64,000 nucleotides of DNA, from contig KV918761.1 in the NCBI GenBank assembly GCA_002049455.2, positions 1 to 64,000 on the forward strand, read 5' to 3'. Positions 30,752 through 42,849 of the stretch are shown here, piece by piece (position 1 is the stretch's first letter; the number at the start of each line of letters is the position of its first letter). The translations under genes and the position numbers were made by a program. The DNA comes from Porphyra umbilicalis. Lineage: Eukaryota; Rhodophyta; Bangiophyceae; Bangiales; Bangiaceae. The notes under the pieces are model-generated. The model saw only the letters and a program-made list of their open reading frames with translations, ran no database searches and was not told the origin of the DNA.

Positions 30752-33250
30752 GTGCGGCCGCCGATTCCCCCGAGGCCGCCGCGTCAAGGACCACCTGCAC
30801 CGACGTGGCCAGCTGTCCGACCATGCAGTCCGCCAAGTCTGTCGGAGCGAGCGCGGCCACTAACTCTACCTGTTGCGGCGGGGGAACGGCGAAAGCTGCA
30901 GGAGCTTGCCCGCAGAGCGCATAACTGGGACCGAACGGCGCAATGGCTGCTGCGGGAGGGCAGTCCGGACTCCCTGGAGGAGAGAAGTTGGTGGGAGGCG
31001 CGGCAGCACGGGCGGCAGCAGATGAGACAAGGTCGGCTGCCGCCTCCTCGGCCGCGGCCGGCGGGGCCGCCGATCGGGTGGCCCCCGACGCCGCCGCCAC
31101 GGCCGCAGACAGACACGCTGAAAGAGATTATGAGGCCCCTCCAAGCAGCAGCATCGCAACCCGCGGATACAACCTCGTCGCGTGGGGGTCAACGGGGCTT
31201 GGGCGAGGCCGCGGACGTGGACATGCACTCGGTGGACCAATATGCTCCGGCGGACGCGGTGAAGGCGGCGTCGCAGCTGCTACCCTCGACGCCGAGACCG
31301 GGCTTGCAGTCCTCGGCCGCGGGGTGGGCAGATGCGGAGCACTTGGAGGGCGATGTCCTCACAGCGGCCGCGGTACAGGGGTTGCAGGGGCCCGAGGGGC
31401 TGAACAGGCTGTCGCTGCAGCCACAGCCGGTCTCCCGGCCCCTGACGCTGCACATGGCGATGGCGGCGCTGCATAGTCCCGCAGCGCCGCGTCGCCCAGC
31501 CGATCAGGTCACGGAGCGGCCGCCTCAGCGGCCGCTTACGGGAGCGGATCCGGCGACACAGCCGGAGCCGCGCTTGCCGACGGCCGCCGCGGCGGCGGAA
31601 GCGGAGTCGGGGATGGGGGGGGTGCACCACCCGCCGACCCAGGCGGGTTTGGACATGGAGGGGGTGCAGCGGCCGCCAGTGGAGGCGGGGACGGTGGCGG
31701 GCCCCCTTTCGTCTCAGCGGCCGCTGCCACAGCCGACGCCATCGCCGCCGGCGACAAAGAGTCCACAACCGGCAGGGGCTGAGGACGCGGCCGCGGATGG
31801 ACCGAGGCAGAGCGAGTAGCACTCTGCCAGGCCTGGCTGGCGGTGGCGCAAGACCCCGCGGTAGGAACCGAACAGAGCAGAGCAACCTTTGCCGCTGCAA
31901 TTGCCACCGGATATAAGTCCCATTGCCCGATAGGCCCTGGACGCAGGGCGCGCACGGACACCGCCATGGACCGCGAATTGCGCTATTCAGGTTTATAGAT
32001 CGTTCAACGCTTTTCATCGGCTATGGTGGCCGTCGGGCGTCGCCAGATGACGGGCAATTTGACCGAAAAAGACCTGATACGCATGGCCAACGCGCACTTT
32101 GACGCCGAGAACCTGTATGAGGCCGTGCAGGTGGACGACAACGATGAGGACGCGCCGGTGTTGGTGGTGAAGAAGGGCGGCACGAGAGGAGCCGATTGAG
32201 TCAAGTGTTTAAAGGTCATGCGCAAGTTAAAACAGCTCAGCGGCGAGTCGGGGGCGGCCGCGACGGCGGCCGCCGCTGGCGGCCGCCGTCCTGTGCCAGA
32301 CGGAGGCGTCGAGGACAGTTCGGCCGACGAGTCGAGCTCCACGGTGTGCAGGCGGTGCGGCCTCTTCCAAGAGCGGCCTATCGGTACGAAGGCCGCCAAA
32401 GCGGCGGCCTTGACTGACATTGCTATCCAAAGGGAGGCTGCCACAACGGCGGCCGCCCTCAAGTACTTGTCTGAGACGGCCATGGAGGGCGTCGACATCG
32501 ACTTTTAGAATTCCAGGGACGGGCGTGAGAGGGGTGAGGCGGAGCAGTGGCGCAAGAACGAGATGCAGTGGCGGCCTCTGCTCTCCAACGCAAGACTTCG
32601 CAAGGCCAAGACAGTGGAGACACGGCTCACTTCCCGCTCGACAAGAACGGCGCCGTCTATGTCGGGCACCTCTGCGGCCGCTACAGCGGCCGCTGAGGCG
32701 GCGGCGGGTGCGGCCGCAGGTAGGGCTTCAAATGCCTCCGCATCGCCAGCATCTGCAGGTTTCTGCAAGTGGCGGTGCGGCCGCGTCTCCCGGGTCTGGC
32801 GGAGCGCCCGCTTCTCCCGGCGGCACGGCTGTGATCGGCCGCGAAGCGGCCACGTTGGCGCCGACCGCTGGCCGCACGGTCGGGTCCCCGGCGTCTGGCG
32901 CGGCGGCGAATGCGGCTGCATTGCCTTCGTCTGCATCTTCTCCCAGTGGCGGCGTCGACGCGTCGCCGCGTGCCGGCGCATCACTAGCCGCGGCCGCTAG
33001 CGCGGCTGTTGCCCGCCGCGCTGCGCCCTCGGCCGGTGTCAACTCGGTCAAGCGAAGGAAGGGGCGAGGCTCAAACTCGTTGCAGACCAAGCAGGACCGC
33101 TTCACGACAGCCAGGAACACCGTCCCGGGTCCAGGCCGCTTCATGACGCCGCGGCCGCATAATGCGGCCGCCGGCGAGTTGGGATACGAAGAGGAGGACG
33201 CTGCCTGTGGTACTGGTAGCAGCGATTTCGCGGATGGTGACTTGGCTTGA
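30752..33250 (+). pseudogene. Trihelix/SANT-like Harbinger partner protein 2
   Basis: An Ala/Pro-rich N-terminus (30752-31800) precedes a degenerate trihelix segment in a different frame: ERVALCQAWLAVAQDPAVGT at about 31810, later LTEKDLIRMANAHFDAENLY near 32075-32135. A NAM-associated-type C-terminal block, ERPIGTKAAKAAALTDIAIQ (about 32370-32430), ends at a stop at 32508. A further Ala-rich frame with RPHNAAAGELGYEEED runs to 33250. The frame change near 31805 and an in-frame TAG near 31998 show that it is broken. Known partners of Harbinger transposases bind the element and help nuclear import. It converges on transposase B, as in cassette 1. Confidence 0.7.
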
Positions 33251-33343
33251 GTTTTATTTATTTTGACGTTTGTGACGGTGGGGTCTCTGCGAGTGTGGAG
33301 TGCACGACTGTTGCATCGACTATTGAACGACAATCATACACGT

Positions 33344-33378
33344 TCTTTTTTTCCCCTTCGCCGGTTTTTTTTTTCCTA
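33344..33378 (+). other. T-tract / GC core / T-tract motif after trihelix gene 2
   Basis: Downstream of the stop at 33250 comes a run of seven T, the core CCCCTTCGCCGG, a run of ten T, then CCTAC. The start (GTTCTTTTT) and the CCTAC ending match the minus-strand motif at 14157-14192. The core here is only weakly self-complementary. Confidence 0.55.
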
Positions 33379-33611
33379 CACACCGACTCTGTCTGACCCT
33401 GCGACTCGGTCCCAGAAGCGAGCACGGCACGATCTCCTTACTTGTACACCAGTCACACTGCAGCATGAGAGTATAAGACACTCGCGGACATTCGCCTACG
33501 CCAGACAGAGCGGCGGTCTCGCCCGTCTTCCTTGACAAAACGAAGGCCGTCCAAGGGTCTTCGCTATCCGGTGTTGGCGTAGTGGCCGCGGCCGACGTGC
33601 AGATGTGTAAG

Positions 33612-33645
33612 GAAAAAAAAAAGCCATGATGGCAAAAAAAATTGT
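33612..33645 (-). other. T-tract / hairpin / T-tract motif after transposase B
   Basis: On the minus strand, just beyond the stop codon of transposase B, a T run precedes the hairpin GCCATCATGGC and a second T run followed by CCTTAC. It has the same layout as the motif after copy A. Confidence 0.6.
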
Positions 33646-33651
33646 TGAACG

Positions 33652-35627
33652 CTACAGATACGGCTCCAGAGGGGAACCGCGATCAACGAAGATATGGGCC
33701 GCCAGGTCGTCGCGGAGAGAGAAGAACTGAGCTCCATGCGTGGCGATCTGGCGCGCCCGCAACTGGAACAGAAAAGAACCTGGCGGGGGGTCCGCGCCGC
33801 CCAAAATTACGGGAGCATGCGGCAAAGGCGCCAAGTGGGGAGCTACGAACGCCGCAACGGCCGCATCAGCGGCCAGTTCTGCGGCTATGGAGCCACCTCC
33901 CGTGGCCGCAGGCGAACCGACTAGGCAGGCGGCCGCGGTGGCGGTGCCCGCACCATTAGATCCTCCGCCGCCTCCCACGCCCGCTGGCGAGACACCGCCG
34001 GCGGCCGCCGCCGAGCCAACAAAACCGGAGGCCGCGGCGGCGGCGCCCACACCGTCAGCTCCTCCTCCGCCACCCACGCGTGCTGGCGAGCCAGCGCCGG
34101 CGGCCGCCTCCGAGCCACCGAAATCGGCGGCCGCGGTGGCGGCGTTCGCACCACCAGCACATCCTCCGCCACTCACACCCGCTGGCGATCGATCGCCGGC
34201 AGCCGCCGCCGAGGCGCCAAGGCCGGCGGCCGCGGCAGCGACGCCATGGGCACCAGCTTCTCTCTGCCCAACGGCACCGGCAAAAGGGTCTCCGCCGGCG
34301 GCCGCCGCCAATTCAACATCGCCGGCGGCCTCCGCACCAGATCCCGCATGGCCAGCTCCGCCGATGTCGCCTGCGCCACCGGCATGGCCATCTCCGGCGG
34401 CGGCCGCAGGTTCCTAATCTCTTGCGGCCGCCGCCGCTGCCATACGCTCATGAGCCAGATACCCGCCACGCCTCTGCTTAACGATCATATATTGCAGAAT
34501 GGCGGCCGCCTTACCGGCAAGCATCATATGCTCAACTGAGTCAAAGCGGCCAGGGTGCAGAAGAACGTGGAACCTCGCGGTCAGAACCCCGAAGAGCCGC
34601 TTGACATCCTTGCGCAGCGCTTCCTGGAGCCGGTTGGAACTTTTTTCTGTGGGTGTGATGGGGGGGGGTACAGAGAAACAAAACATGGGTACTTGGAATC
34701 AGCACCGTCAGTAAGATAATACAACAAACGACGTGAACGACAATTAACACAGAAAGAGAATGACTTCAGCGGCCACACACCCTCCACCACATCAAAAGAC
34801 AACGGTGAGATGCGCAACACGTTGAAGTCATTGAGGCTCCCCGGCGCCCCGATAAGGAAAAGCCAGATGTGAAGTTCCTCATCACAGACCGTCTCCATGA
34901 CAATGGAGCGCCGCTTCTTGCGGTTCTGGTACTGCCCAGCAAGCCCTTTTGGGCACGCAGCCCACTAGTAGTGCGAGAAATCGAGGCTGCCGATGAATTC
35001 CGGCATGCCCCTTGCGGCGTTGCGCTCCAGCATGCGCTCGACCTCCTCGTCGTTAGGAGGACGCAGGCAGACGGGCTCCCAGTCCACAACAATAAACTCA
35101 ATCAGCTTCTTGGTGGCCACCTCAATTGTAGACTTGCACAGCCGGACATACGCATCCGCGCGATCATACGACTCCCCGTACGCGAGGACACGAAAGGAGG
35201 CCACCAGCTTCTGCAGAGCATGTGGCCGCCCCGTCGCATTGATGCTCTGCCGCCAAAATGGCCGGTCGCGGATGGCCTCGTGAATGCGCATGAAAACAGA
35301 TAGTGGCACACGGAAGCGACGCTCAAACGTCACTTCTTCATACACAGGCAGCTGCCCATCCACACCATAATGATTCTGCATGCTGCCGCGCATACCTTGG
35401 TCGAAGTCACGCGGCCGGTTGGCACGCCTCCCGGCCACAGACCCGACAAAACGCCGTTTGCGCGCTCGCTGCGCCGCATTCCTGCAATGATGGCACATCA
35501 GGAACAGAGCTCGCGCCCCGATGATCGCCGCAAGCAGCTCGTCCGCGGATCCAGCTGACTGCCCGCGGCCGTCATCGCTCGACGACCCAGACCCATCATC
35601 AGTCGGCGCGTCCAACTCCATCCACAA
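33652..35627 (-). pseudogene. PIF/Harbinger-type transposase, copy B
   Basis: The frame 35627-34965 holds FERRFRVPLSVFMRIHEAIR, FRVLAYGESYDRADAYVRL and GSLDFSHY with the first catalytic Asp, then a TAG stop where related copies have Glu (SHWEW). The next frame has ETVCDEELHIWLFLIGAPGS followed by LNDFNV with the second Asp, then a frameshift near 34690. The third segment has KDVKRLFGVLTARF, in which the catalytic Glu is Lys. A Gly/Ala-rich linker of ~99-bp units (34310-33740) leads to the C-terminal peptide LRDDLAAHIFVDRGSPLEP, matching copies A and C. It faces trihelix partner 2 with only about 400 bp between stop codons. Confidence 0.88.
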
Positions 35628-36489
35628 GTGCAGCCGACGTCATGAGAGCTAGAGCGGCCGCAAAAGAGGCCGCAAAGGCGGCCGTCAACACGGCCGCTCA
35701 CGGCCGCTCACGGCCGCTGCGTCGGCGAAAAAGGGGCGCAGAACGGGTAAACGGGATGGACGACGGCGTCGACGGCGGTGCCGCAATCGCGCTCCCCCCG
35801 ACGACGACTGTGTGATCGACGCGCTGCTGGTGGAGGACGTACCGCGTAGCTCTGTCTCTCCGCGCCCCCCCCCTCACAGAAAGCGCAATTGGCAGATCCC
35901 GTGATCGTGCTTCCATTTTCGGTGGTGGCCGCGTGACAAAAACTTGGGGCTGCGCGGCGCAGCTTTAAAACCCCCATGCAAAGCCCATTCCCGCGGGTGC
36001 GATTGCGCGCGGACAGTCACATGCCCGCCACACAATGTTGCGCTGCGCGGAACCCCCGCCCGATTGGCTCTCAGCGCATGTTGGTGGCACCAGCAGCTAG
36101 GCAACTGGAGGCCACCCTGCCAAAGGTTTCCGCTGCACGACCGCATTGCGGCCGCACGCCCACCCATGCGATAGTGCCTCCCGGCGTCCCCCCCCTCCTA
36201 ATCACACCGTTCAGCCGTGGGGGGGCCGACCCAGAATCGCGCGTGGCGGCGGATGTCTACGAACAAAAACCGTGTTTCGCCCGCTCCCCGCCCCACAGGG
36301 CCCGGCAAGGAGCGCCGCCTGCGCCTCAAACGGAATCTGCGGCCGCTCCTGACCGCATGCTCTCGAATTTCACATCTCGAGGCGCCTGTGCGATCGTGAA
36401 CGCAGCGTGTGTTTGACTGCGATCGTCCCGATTTGGGCGCTCTCTGGCCGCCCGCGACACGGAGAACCACCTTCCTCGCGAACACGCTG
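35628..36489. other. Unassigned sequence between transposases B and C
   Basis: It separates the heads of two divergently oriented Harbinger transposases and may hold their promoters. GCGGCCGC or near variants recur here (for example near 35655 and 36148), as in cassette 2. No gene was recognised. Confidence 0.35.
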
Positions 36490-36685
36490 ACCGCCGTGGT
36501 CGCGCCCACAGTGGCCGCGCCCGCCGTGGTCGCGCCCGCCGTGGTCGCGCCCGCCATGCTCGCGCCCACAGTGCTCGCGCCCGCCGTGGTCGCGCCCGCC
36601 GTGCTCAGGCCCGCCGTGCTCGCTCCCGCCGTGCTCGCGCCTGCCATGCTCGCTCCCGCCGTGGTCGCGCTCGCAGTGCTCCCTT
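36490..36685. repeat. 15-bp tandem repeat
   Basis: About 13 units of GTGGTCGCGCCCGCC and variants in which GTGGTC becomes GTGCTC or ATGCTC. On the plus strand it encodes VVAPA/VLAPA units. It lies immediately upstream of transposase C. Confidence 0.9.
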
Positions 36686-36700
36686 CGCCGCATACGCGTC

Positions 36701-39360
36701 GTGTGCGCGAGCACAGTGCTCCAGCGCCATGGACAGCGGTTGCATGGGGGGTGGTTCTATGTCACTGAGTGGATGGGAGGGGGAGAAGGGTGGCAACGAC
36801 GACGTGGCGACATCCGCTGTCGTCGCAGCGCATGTTGCCACGCTCGTGTAGTGGCGCCGTCGCACTATTTCAACGCGACGTGCCCAGAGCCCGCAGTTCG
36901 CGGCTCCGCGCCCAGCCAGGCAGGCAACAGGCCCCGCATTTTCGAGCTGGGGCTGCACAGTATTCTGCAGGACTACTTTGGCGTGGATGAACTTCCCCCA
37001 GTTTACGGCCAGCGGGAGTTTGAGCGTCGTTTCCGCGTGCCTGTGCCAATGTTGCTGTGCATCTACCACGCTATGAAGGACCGCCGGTTTTTTGGTACAG
37101 AGCGTGAACTCGACCAGGCGGCCGCAAGCTCATCCTCTTTAAAATCCGGTTGCTGCGTTCGGGGTGCTGGGTCATGGGGAGTCGTGCAATCGCGCGGACG
37201 AGTACGTGCGGCTTTTCAGTTCAACGATATGTCGGGTGGTGACGCTCTTCCCGGAGTTCATTGTGGACGAGTTTAGCCCCCGATACCTGCGACCGCCCAC
37301 TAAGGCGGAAAGTGGTTCCATCTTCTCAAGCAACGCTGAGCGTGGGTTTCCTGGGTGTCTTAGATCGCTTGAGTGTTTCTACTGGAAGTGGTACGCTTGC
37401 ACCAAGGGGCGTGCGGGCACCTACCAGGGCCGCGATGGCCAGCTGTCCATTGCTATAGAGGATCTGTGACGAGGACACTTGGATATGCCACATTTTTGCT
37501 GGGTGTCCCGGGAGCCTGAATAATATTAACGTCCTGTACCAATCTCCGTTGTATATGAATGTGATCATCGGCAAATGGCCCCCGCGTGACTGTCCGTTCA
37601 ATGTGAATGGCAATACTCGCACCTTGCTATATTATCTGGTAGACGGCAGTTATCTTCGCTTCGCGTTTTTCGTCGCCCCTTATCCGGACCCCCAAACTCG
37701 AGAGCAACGGACTTTCAACCGCCTGCAAGAGGCGCTATACAAGGATGTGGAGCGCCTCTTCAAGATGCTGACAGCACGGTTCCGCATCATGCTGCATCCG
37801 TGCCGGTACAGGTCAGTACCTCGGATGGTGCTGACAACGCAAACCGTTGCAATGTTGCACAATATGGTTGTCGAGTGCCGCCGCAACAGGTTTTTCTCGC
37901 GTTCGCGCTCGTCGGTGTACGGAAAGGGTAGCGGCGGGGAGCTCGGGGAGGGGGCCGCCGGGGCGGCGCAGGCGGATGGGGCAGACGGGGAGGGCGGCGG
38001 CGCCGATGCGGGCGCCGCCGCGGGCACGGGCGCTACTGGAAGCGGAGGGGGAGCGGCTGACGCTGGTGGTGCGGGCGGCGCCGACGCAGGCGCGGGAGCC
38101 GCCGTCAGCGGAGCAGGAGCGGCAGGCGGTCCGGGTGCGGGCGACGCCTACGCGGGCGCGGCCGCCTCCGGCAGAGGAGGGGGAGTGGTGGCCCGTGGTG
38201 GTGCGGGCGGGGGCGACGCGAGCACCGGTGCCGCCGGTGGCAGTGGTGGAGCGTGTGGGGGAATCTCCCTGGACTCGGATGACACGACACTCCGGCCGGT
38301 GCCGGAGGGGGCGGGTCGCGAGCTTCCACGTAGCGCTCCCCGGAGGGGGCTGACATGAGTCGCCCCCTCGGTTGGGTGCTCGGAGTGGTTCCCAACCTTA
38401 CCCGTAACACTCCCTCCCGGGGGGTGAACGAAGGAGCATCTCCTGATCGGGCCTCCCGGTGGAGCCTGACGCAGACGGAAGGGGCGCCGGCCCCTTTCAT
38501 TGGGCCGACTGGAAGGGCCGGGAAGTTTTCGGAAGCTTCCCCACTCGGGACAGGGCCCTAACAGGAGATCAAATCTCGGTCATTAAAGATATTTCCTAAA
38601 GACCTCCATCGGAGAATTGAAAAATCTTGGGGCTAAGTCCCTTGGGATTTAGAGAGACTTACCAGTCCAGGCTGACCCAAAACTCTATGGGCCAGATATC
38701 TCTTCCAGTGGAAGAGTGTTACTTGATCCGTGGCAGGGGCCACCGGAGACTCCTGTTCCAGGACTGTGGCCCTCTGGGCACCGGTCCCCCCATGACCGCC
38801 TCGTGAGCTGGTTTCGTGTGCGCGTCTTGCTTCTCTTGAACGTAGAGTGAGAGTGCTGGGATCGACCTGCTTTAATGAATAAATCAACGTTGCGTTTGCA
38901 TTAGTTCTAGCGTTCTTGTGCGCTTCGCGCCCTGTGATCCAGGCGTTTGTGTTCTGTCGTCTTTGTGTCGCTCTGAATCTTGTGCTTCCTGTGGGTTTCT
39001 GACGGGGCCGTGCCCCGTCGGTTTTGTGGACAGAAGCCACTACAGAGCAGAAGGCAGTGTTGGTGCAGGTGGCGCCGAAGCGGGGGCGGGCGCCACCGGT
39101 GGCAGTAGTCGGGCAGCGGGATGTGGTGGCGCGGGGGCCGTCGGGGACGGTGCGGGTGCGCTGTGGGATAAAGAACAGACCGCCTACGTCCCGTTCTCTC
39201 ATGTTGGAGGCTCTTCAATGGCGCCACTCATCGAGTTCTTGCGATTCCTAATGGCCACCGGAGAGAAAAATCCGTTGCAGAGCTCAAGGCGCTTCGCGAC
39301 GTCCTGTGCGCGCATGTGTTTGCGCAGCGAGGTGAGCTGCTGGAGCCGTATGTTGATTGA
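36701..39360 (+). pseudogene. PIF/Harbinger-type transposase, copy C, interrupted by an LTR
   Basis: Conserved segments begin at LQDYFGVDELPPVYGQREFE (about 36968) and FRVPVPMLLCIYHAMK. After a frame change come GHGESCNRADEYVRLFSSTI and RSLECFYWKW, with Glu in place of the first catalytic Asp. GCPGSLNNINV follows, with Asn in place of the second Asp, then LLYYLVDGSYLRFAFF and KDVERLFKMLTARF, where the Glu is kept. Several frame changes are present. The Gly/Ala-rich tail is split by an LTR at 38254-39044. Beyond it, the C-terminal peptide LRDVLCAHVFAQRGELLEP (39292-39348) ends just before a TGA at 39358. Two of three catalytic residues are lost, so this copy cannot be active. Confidence 0.88.
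38254..39044 (+). repeat. 0.8-kb LTR family, copy 3, inside transposase C
   Basis: A 791-bp repeat starting TGTGGGGGAA and ending CACTACA, aligning with copy 2 over its whole length. It carries AATAAA near 38878. The flanks are GAGCG (38249-38253) and GAGCA (39045-39049), a target-site duplication with one mismatch. Sequence on both sides belongs to the Gly/Ala-rich tail of transposase C, so the LTR element integrated into that gene and later reduced to a solo LTR. Confidence 0.88.
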
Positions 39361-39594
39361 GCGTGGTTGACATTTTCTTTGCTTCATCTGGTCCGTTGCC
39401 TCCATCTTTCTTTGATCTGGTATGATGTGGGAGAGACATTTTACTTTGAGTCATGTGCCTGGTGGTTCTGCTATTTTTCGCCATGCACCGTGTTCTCTAT
39501 TCAGTGGTCTTTTTTCTTACCATACGTTTGGTTAACGGTGATTGAAAAGGTGCCATGATGTGATCCTCCCCTTTTTCTTCCAGTTTTTAGCCGC

Positions 39595-40277
39595 GATGGC
39601 GGCCGCACAACGTTGGGCAACAACGGCGGCGGCAGGCGCCGCCCTTGTCGCGCTTGCGCGGCGGCGGCCGCACGAGCGGCCGACCGCTCAAGATGCTTCT
39701 GCTGCGCGGTACACGCAGCATCCGCCTCCCTCTCTCTTGCTTCAAGATTGACGCCGCACTGGATGTAGTTACGCGGCGGCTGCCGCCCTTATTGGTGTTG
39801 TGCGGCAAGCGCCGCACGCGTTTCTGCAGAGCGCCGGCCGTCGCACGCGTAGTTCTGGCGCGGACCGCTGGCGGCCGCCCTTGGTGGTGAGGTGCGGCGC
39901 CCGCCATACATGTTGTTGGTGACCGGCGGCCACCGCACGCGTTGTTGCGGTGCGGCGCACCGATCGCCGTCCTTGTTGCTGCCGCGCGGCGGCAGCCACA
40001 CGTGTTGTTGCGTGGCGTCTGCCGCCCTTCCTGGTGTTCTGAAACGACCGCCGCACGTGTTGAACCAGACCGGCGGCCGCCGCAGGTGTTGTTTCGAAGC
40101 AGCCTGCCAGCGGCCGCCGTTGATGGAACGGTGCGGCGGCCACCACACCTCTTGTTTTTGACAGGCGGCCACCCCTCGTATTATTGCGGAGCGGCGCCCC
40201 GGCCGCCGCCTTTGTTGCCGCCCTGCGGCGGCCGCCACACGTGTTGTTGCGCGGCGGCTGTCGGTGTTGGTCGTTGC
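39595..40277. repeat. GC-rich tandem array, left of the Gypsy element
   Basis: Degenerate units rich in GCGGCGGCCGCCACACG and TGTTGTTGC blocks. The same units continue at 55926-56850 on the far side of the Gypsy element. The string GCGGC(G)GCCGCCACACGTG with its TTGTTGC neighbour recurs near 39980 and 40215. Higher-order spacing of about 145 and 240 bp suggests ~48-bp subunits. Not considered coding. Confidence 0.8.
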
Positions 40278-40888
40278 AGTACTACAAGGGCCCCCTATGT
40301 GCCGGGGGCCACCATGGGAGCGACAGCGGCGCCGGAGACGTGGCACCTGGCGAAGGGGTCGCGACGCCAGCGGCGGGACGGCGACGCGGGGACGAGGACG
40401 ACGGGGCCGGCCGCGCCGCCCGATCCAAGACGCCGGGGGGGCGTACCCGACCCGCCGTCGGGCGCCACGCGGGCCCCAGCGGGGGCCGGGTTGGCCCGCC
40501 CGAGAGGGCGTGGCAGGCGACGGCTGACCTGGCGCCACGCGGCGGGTACAGAGCGTTGCGCGTCGGACGGTTACTCCCGCTCGTCTTCTAATGATCGCTC
40601 CGGGGGACCTGACATGCATGGAGGGAATTATTGGCATTGGTTGGTGACCCGGGTCAAATCCCATGTGGGGAAATTGGGCCTGGGCGACAGTTTCAGCCCT
40701 TTTGGGACGAAGGGCGACGACGGTGGGAGGCACCGTTGTCGCCGGTAAATAAACCGTGTCTTCATGTCTTGGCGTTTCGATCGGCCCGACTTCCCGGACC
40801 TCGAGTCCCACAGTGGGTGTCGCGCGAGCGGCCCGGACGGCCGTTTCTTCCCTCCTCCTGAGGTAACCCCCCTGATTGTGGTACTACA
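40278..40888 (+). repeat. Gypsy 5' LTR
   Basis: A 611-bp copy aligned over its whole length with 55312-55925. The ends are of the TGTA...TACA kind. It includes an AATAAA signal near 40747 next to CCGTGTCTTCATGTCTT, which probably marks the R region. Confidence 0.85.
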
Positions 40889-41649
40889 TTTCGCGCTCCG
40901 GGTGAGACTCTCTATACACGCGCGCGGTGCGTGTCGCGGATCGACGCCTCTTTCGGTACCAAGAGTCGGGGGACCCTCGTTGGTTGTATTGCGGTGCGGT
41001 GACAGAAGACATCCAATCGATACGCAGGCCCCACTTCCATGGCTCGCGGATCTTCTTCATCTTCTTCGCTCGACCGGGGCACTCCTCCGTTTGGGGTGCC
41101 CGGCACTAGCCGGGTAACGGATGCGCCACCGGCGGGAGACCTCGGGCATCGGACGGGACCCCGGTCCCGGAGCGTAGTGCAGCCGTTGCCATGGCTCTGG
41201 CACCGGCCCAGGGGCCGTCCCCCGCGTCAGCGTCTGCAAGCTCGCCGGCACCACCGAGTCCCGGCTCACGGACGTCCTTGAGGCGCCCTCACGCTGGGGA
41301 CTCCGGCGCAACGGGGCCCGCTCTGACAGTGACCGCCAGCCGCACCGCTCGCTTGACGCTGTCGCAGTCGCAGCGGCCCGCCGGACGTAGGCGCTCCAAG
41401 GAAGTCTCGACGCGGGGAACCCACCGGAGGCGGCGTTCGCGACGCGACGCGTCTCCCGCGTCCTCGAGGCCCCCCTAGTCGACTGAGAGCGAGCCAAGTC
41501 CGTCAGGCTCGTCCTCCAAGGATACTGGGACGGGCTCGACGGATAGTCGCGCTGGCCCGACCACTTCCTTCGCCACCGGCAGCGACACCGGAGCAACTCA
41601 CCGCCGACGACGGGCGCGTGCGGCCGACAAACGCCCGCGGCACGCCCTG

Positions 41650-42849
41650 GTGCAAGTGGCGCTGCGCGCCTTCCGGCGGGAGCAGCGGGAGGACACCGTA
41701 GTCGACCCCGGCTTCAAGCGACTCGTGTCGTCGGAATGGTACAGACTCGCGCCGCGAGGGGGCCGCCTTCACCTCCCGCGAGGCAACTTCATCCGCGGTA
41801 TCCGCGCGGACGTCAAGACATTAGTGCACACCTCGCGGCAGTTCTCGGGCGACACCCCGCTGCGGTTGGTGGCGTTCCTCAAGAATTTTCAGACGGCATG
41901 CGACGGCAGCGGCCTGAACGAGGGGACGGCTGTGACACTGCTGCAGTACTTCGTCACGAGCGAGGTGCTCGGGAAGCTCCAGCTCGCCAAGGACGTCCAA
42001 GCTCCACGAGTGCTCACGGACAAGCGCGCGGTCCGCGCCTTGCTCAACGAGTACCTTGACGGGGACGACCTGGTGGACCACCTCCAGTCGCTCATGCAAG
42101 CGTCCCAGGAGAAGTGGAGGGACGAGCACGATTTTTCTAACCGCATCCTCGATGCTAACCACGCCTTGGGCTCGGTCCTGCAGCAGTCCGAGCTGAAGAA
42201 TAACTTGCTCAAGGGCGTCGGGCGGGAGATCCGGGCCCTGGGCCGAAATTTCAACACCCAGGGCCGGACCTTCCCCAAGCTACGCAAGTTCCTGGCCAAG
42301 ACAGTGGCAGCCAACCGCCAGGCCTGGGAGCTCCAGGTCAAGCCCAGGGGGGGCACCTCCCGGTCGGCCGGCGGCGAAGAACAGGAGTCCCGTCGGACCC
42401 GGTCGGCAGCGTCCGTCGCCCTCCCGGTAGGAGCCGCCTCCGCCGCGGCTGCCCTGGCAGTCCCGGATGACGGGTCCGAAGCGGAACGGGCCGAGTGGGC
42501 CGCAGTTCTGACGCGGTGGCAACGCCCGTTGGATACAGCCCCCACGACGAAGTCCCGGTTATACCGGTGGAACGTCTGCCCCAAGCGTCGGGCTGGCAAC
42601 AGCAGCCCGCGTGGGGCGGGCGCCCGGAGCTGTACCCCGTCTGAACGGGGATGGGACGCGGGCGCGGCACCATGGCGCCTGGTACCCCTGTGCCCCCGCG
42701 TGCGGGGACCGATTTTCCGTACTCGAGCCGCCCTTCGCGGTTCCCCCGTGGCGGGGCCCCGCCTCCACGCGGTGGGGCATCGGGCGGCGCGCCCGAAACG
42801 GGCCCCCCGCCCAGGCTGCGGGAAGTCAGCTCGTTCTGTGGCCATCTGA
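41650..42849 (+). pseudogene. Gypsy gag-like region
   Basis: A 399-residue open stretch behind the 5' LTR. Its first ~220 residues have the helical, charged character of a retrotransposon gag with a capsid-like core (for example LVAFLKNFQTACDGS and LLQYFVTSEVLGKLQLAKDV). It lies at the place and orientation expected of gag in this element. The assignment is by position and character more than by a diagnostic motif. Part of a broken fossil. Confidence 0.6.
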
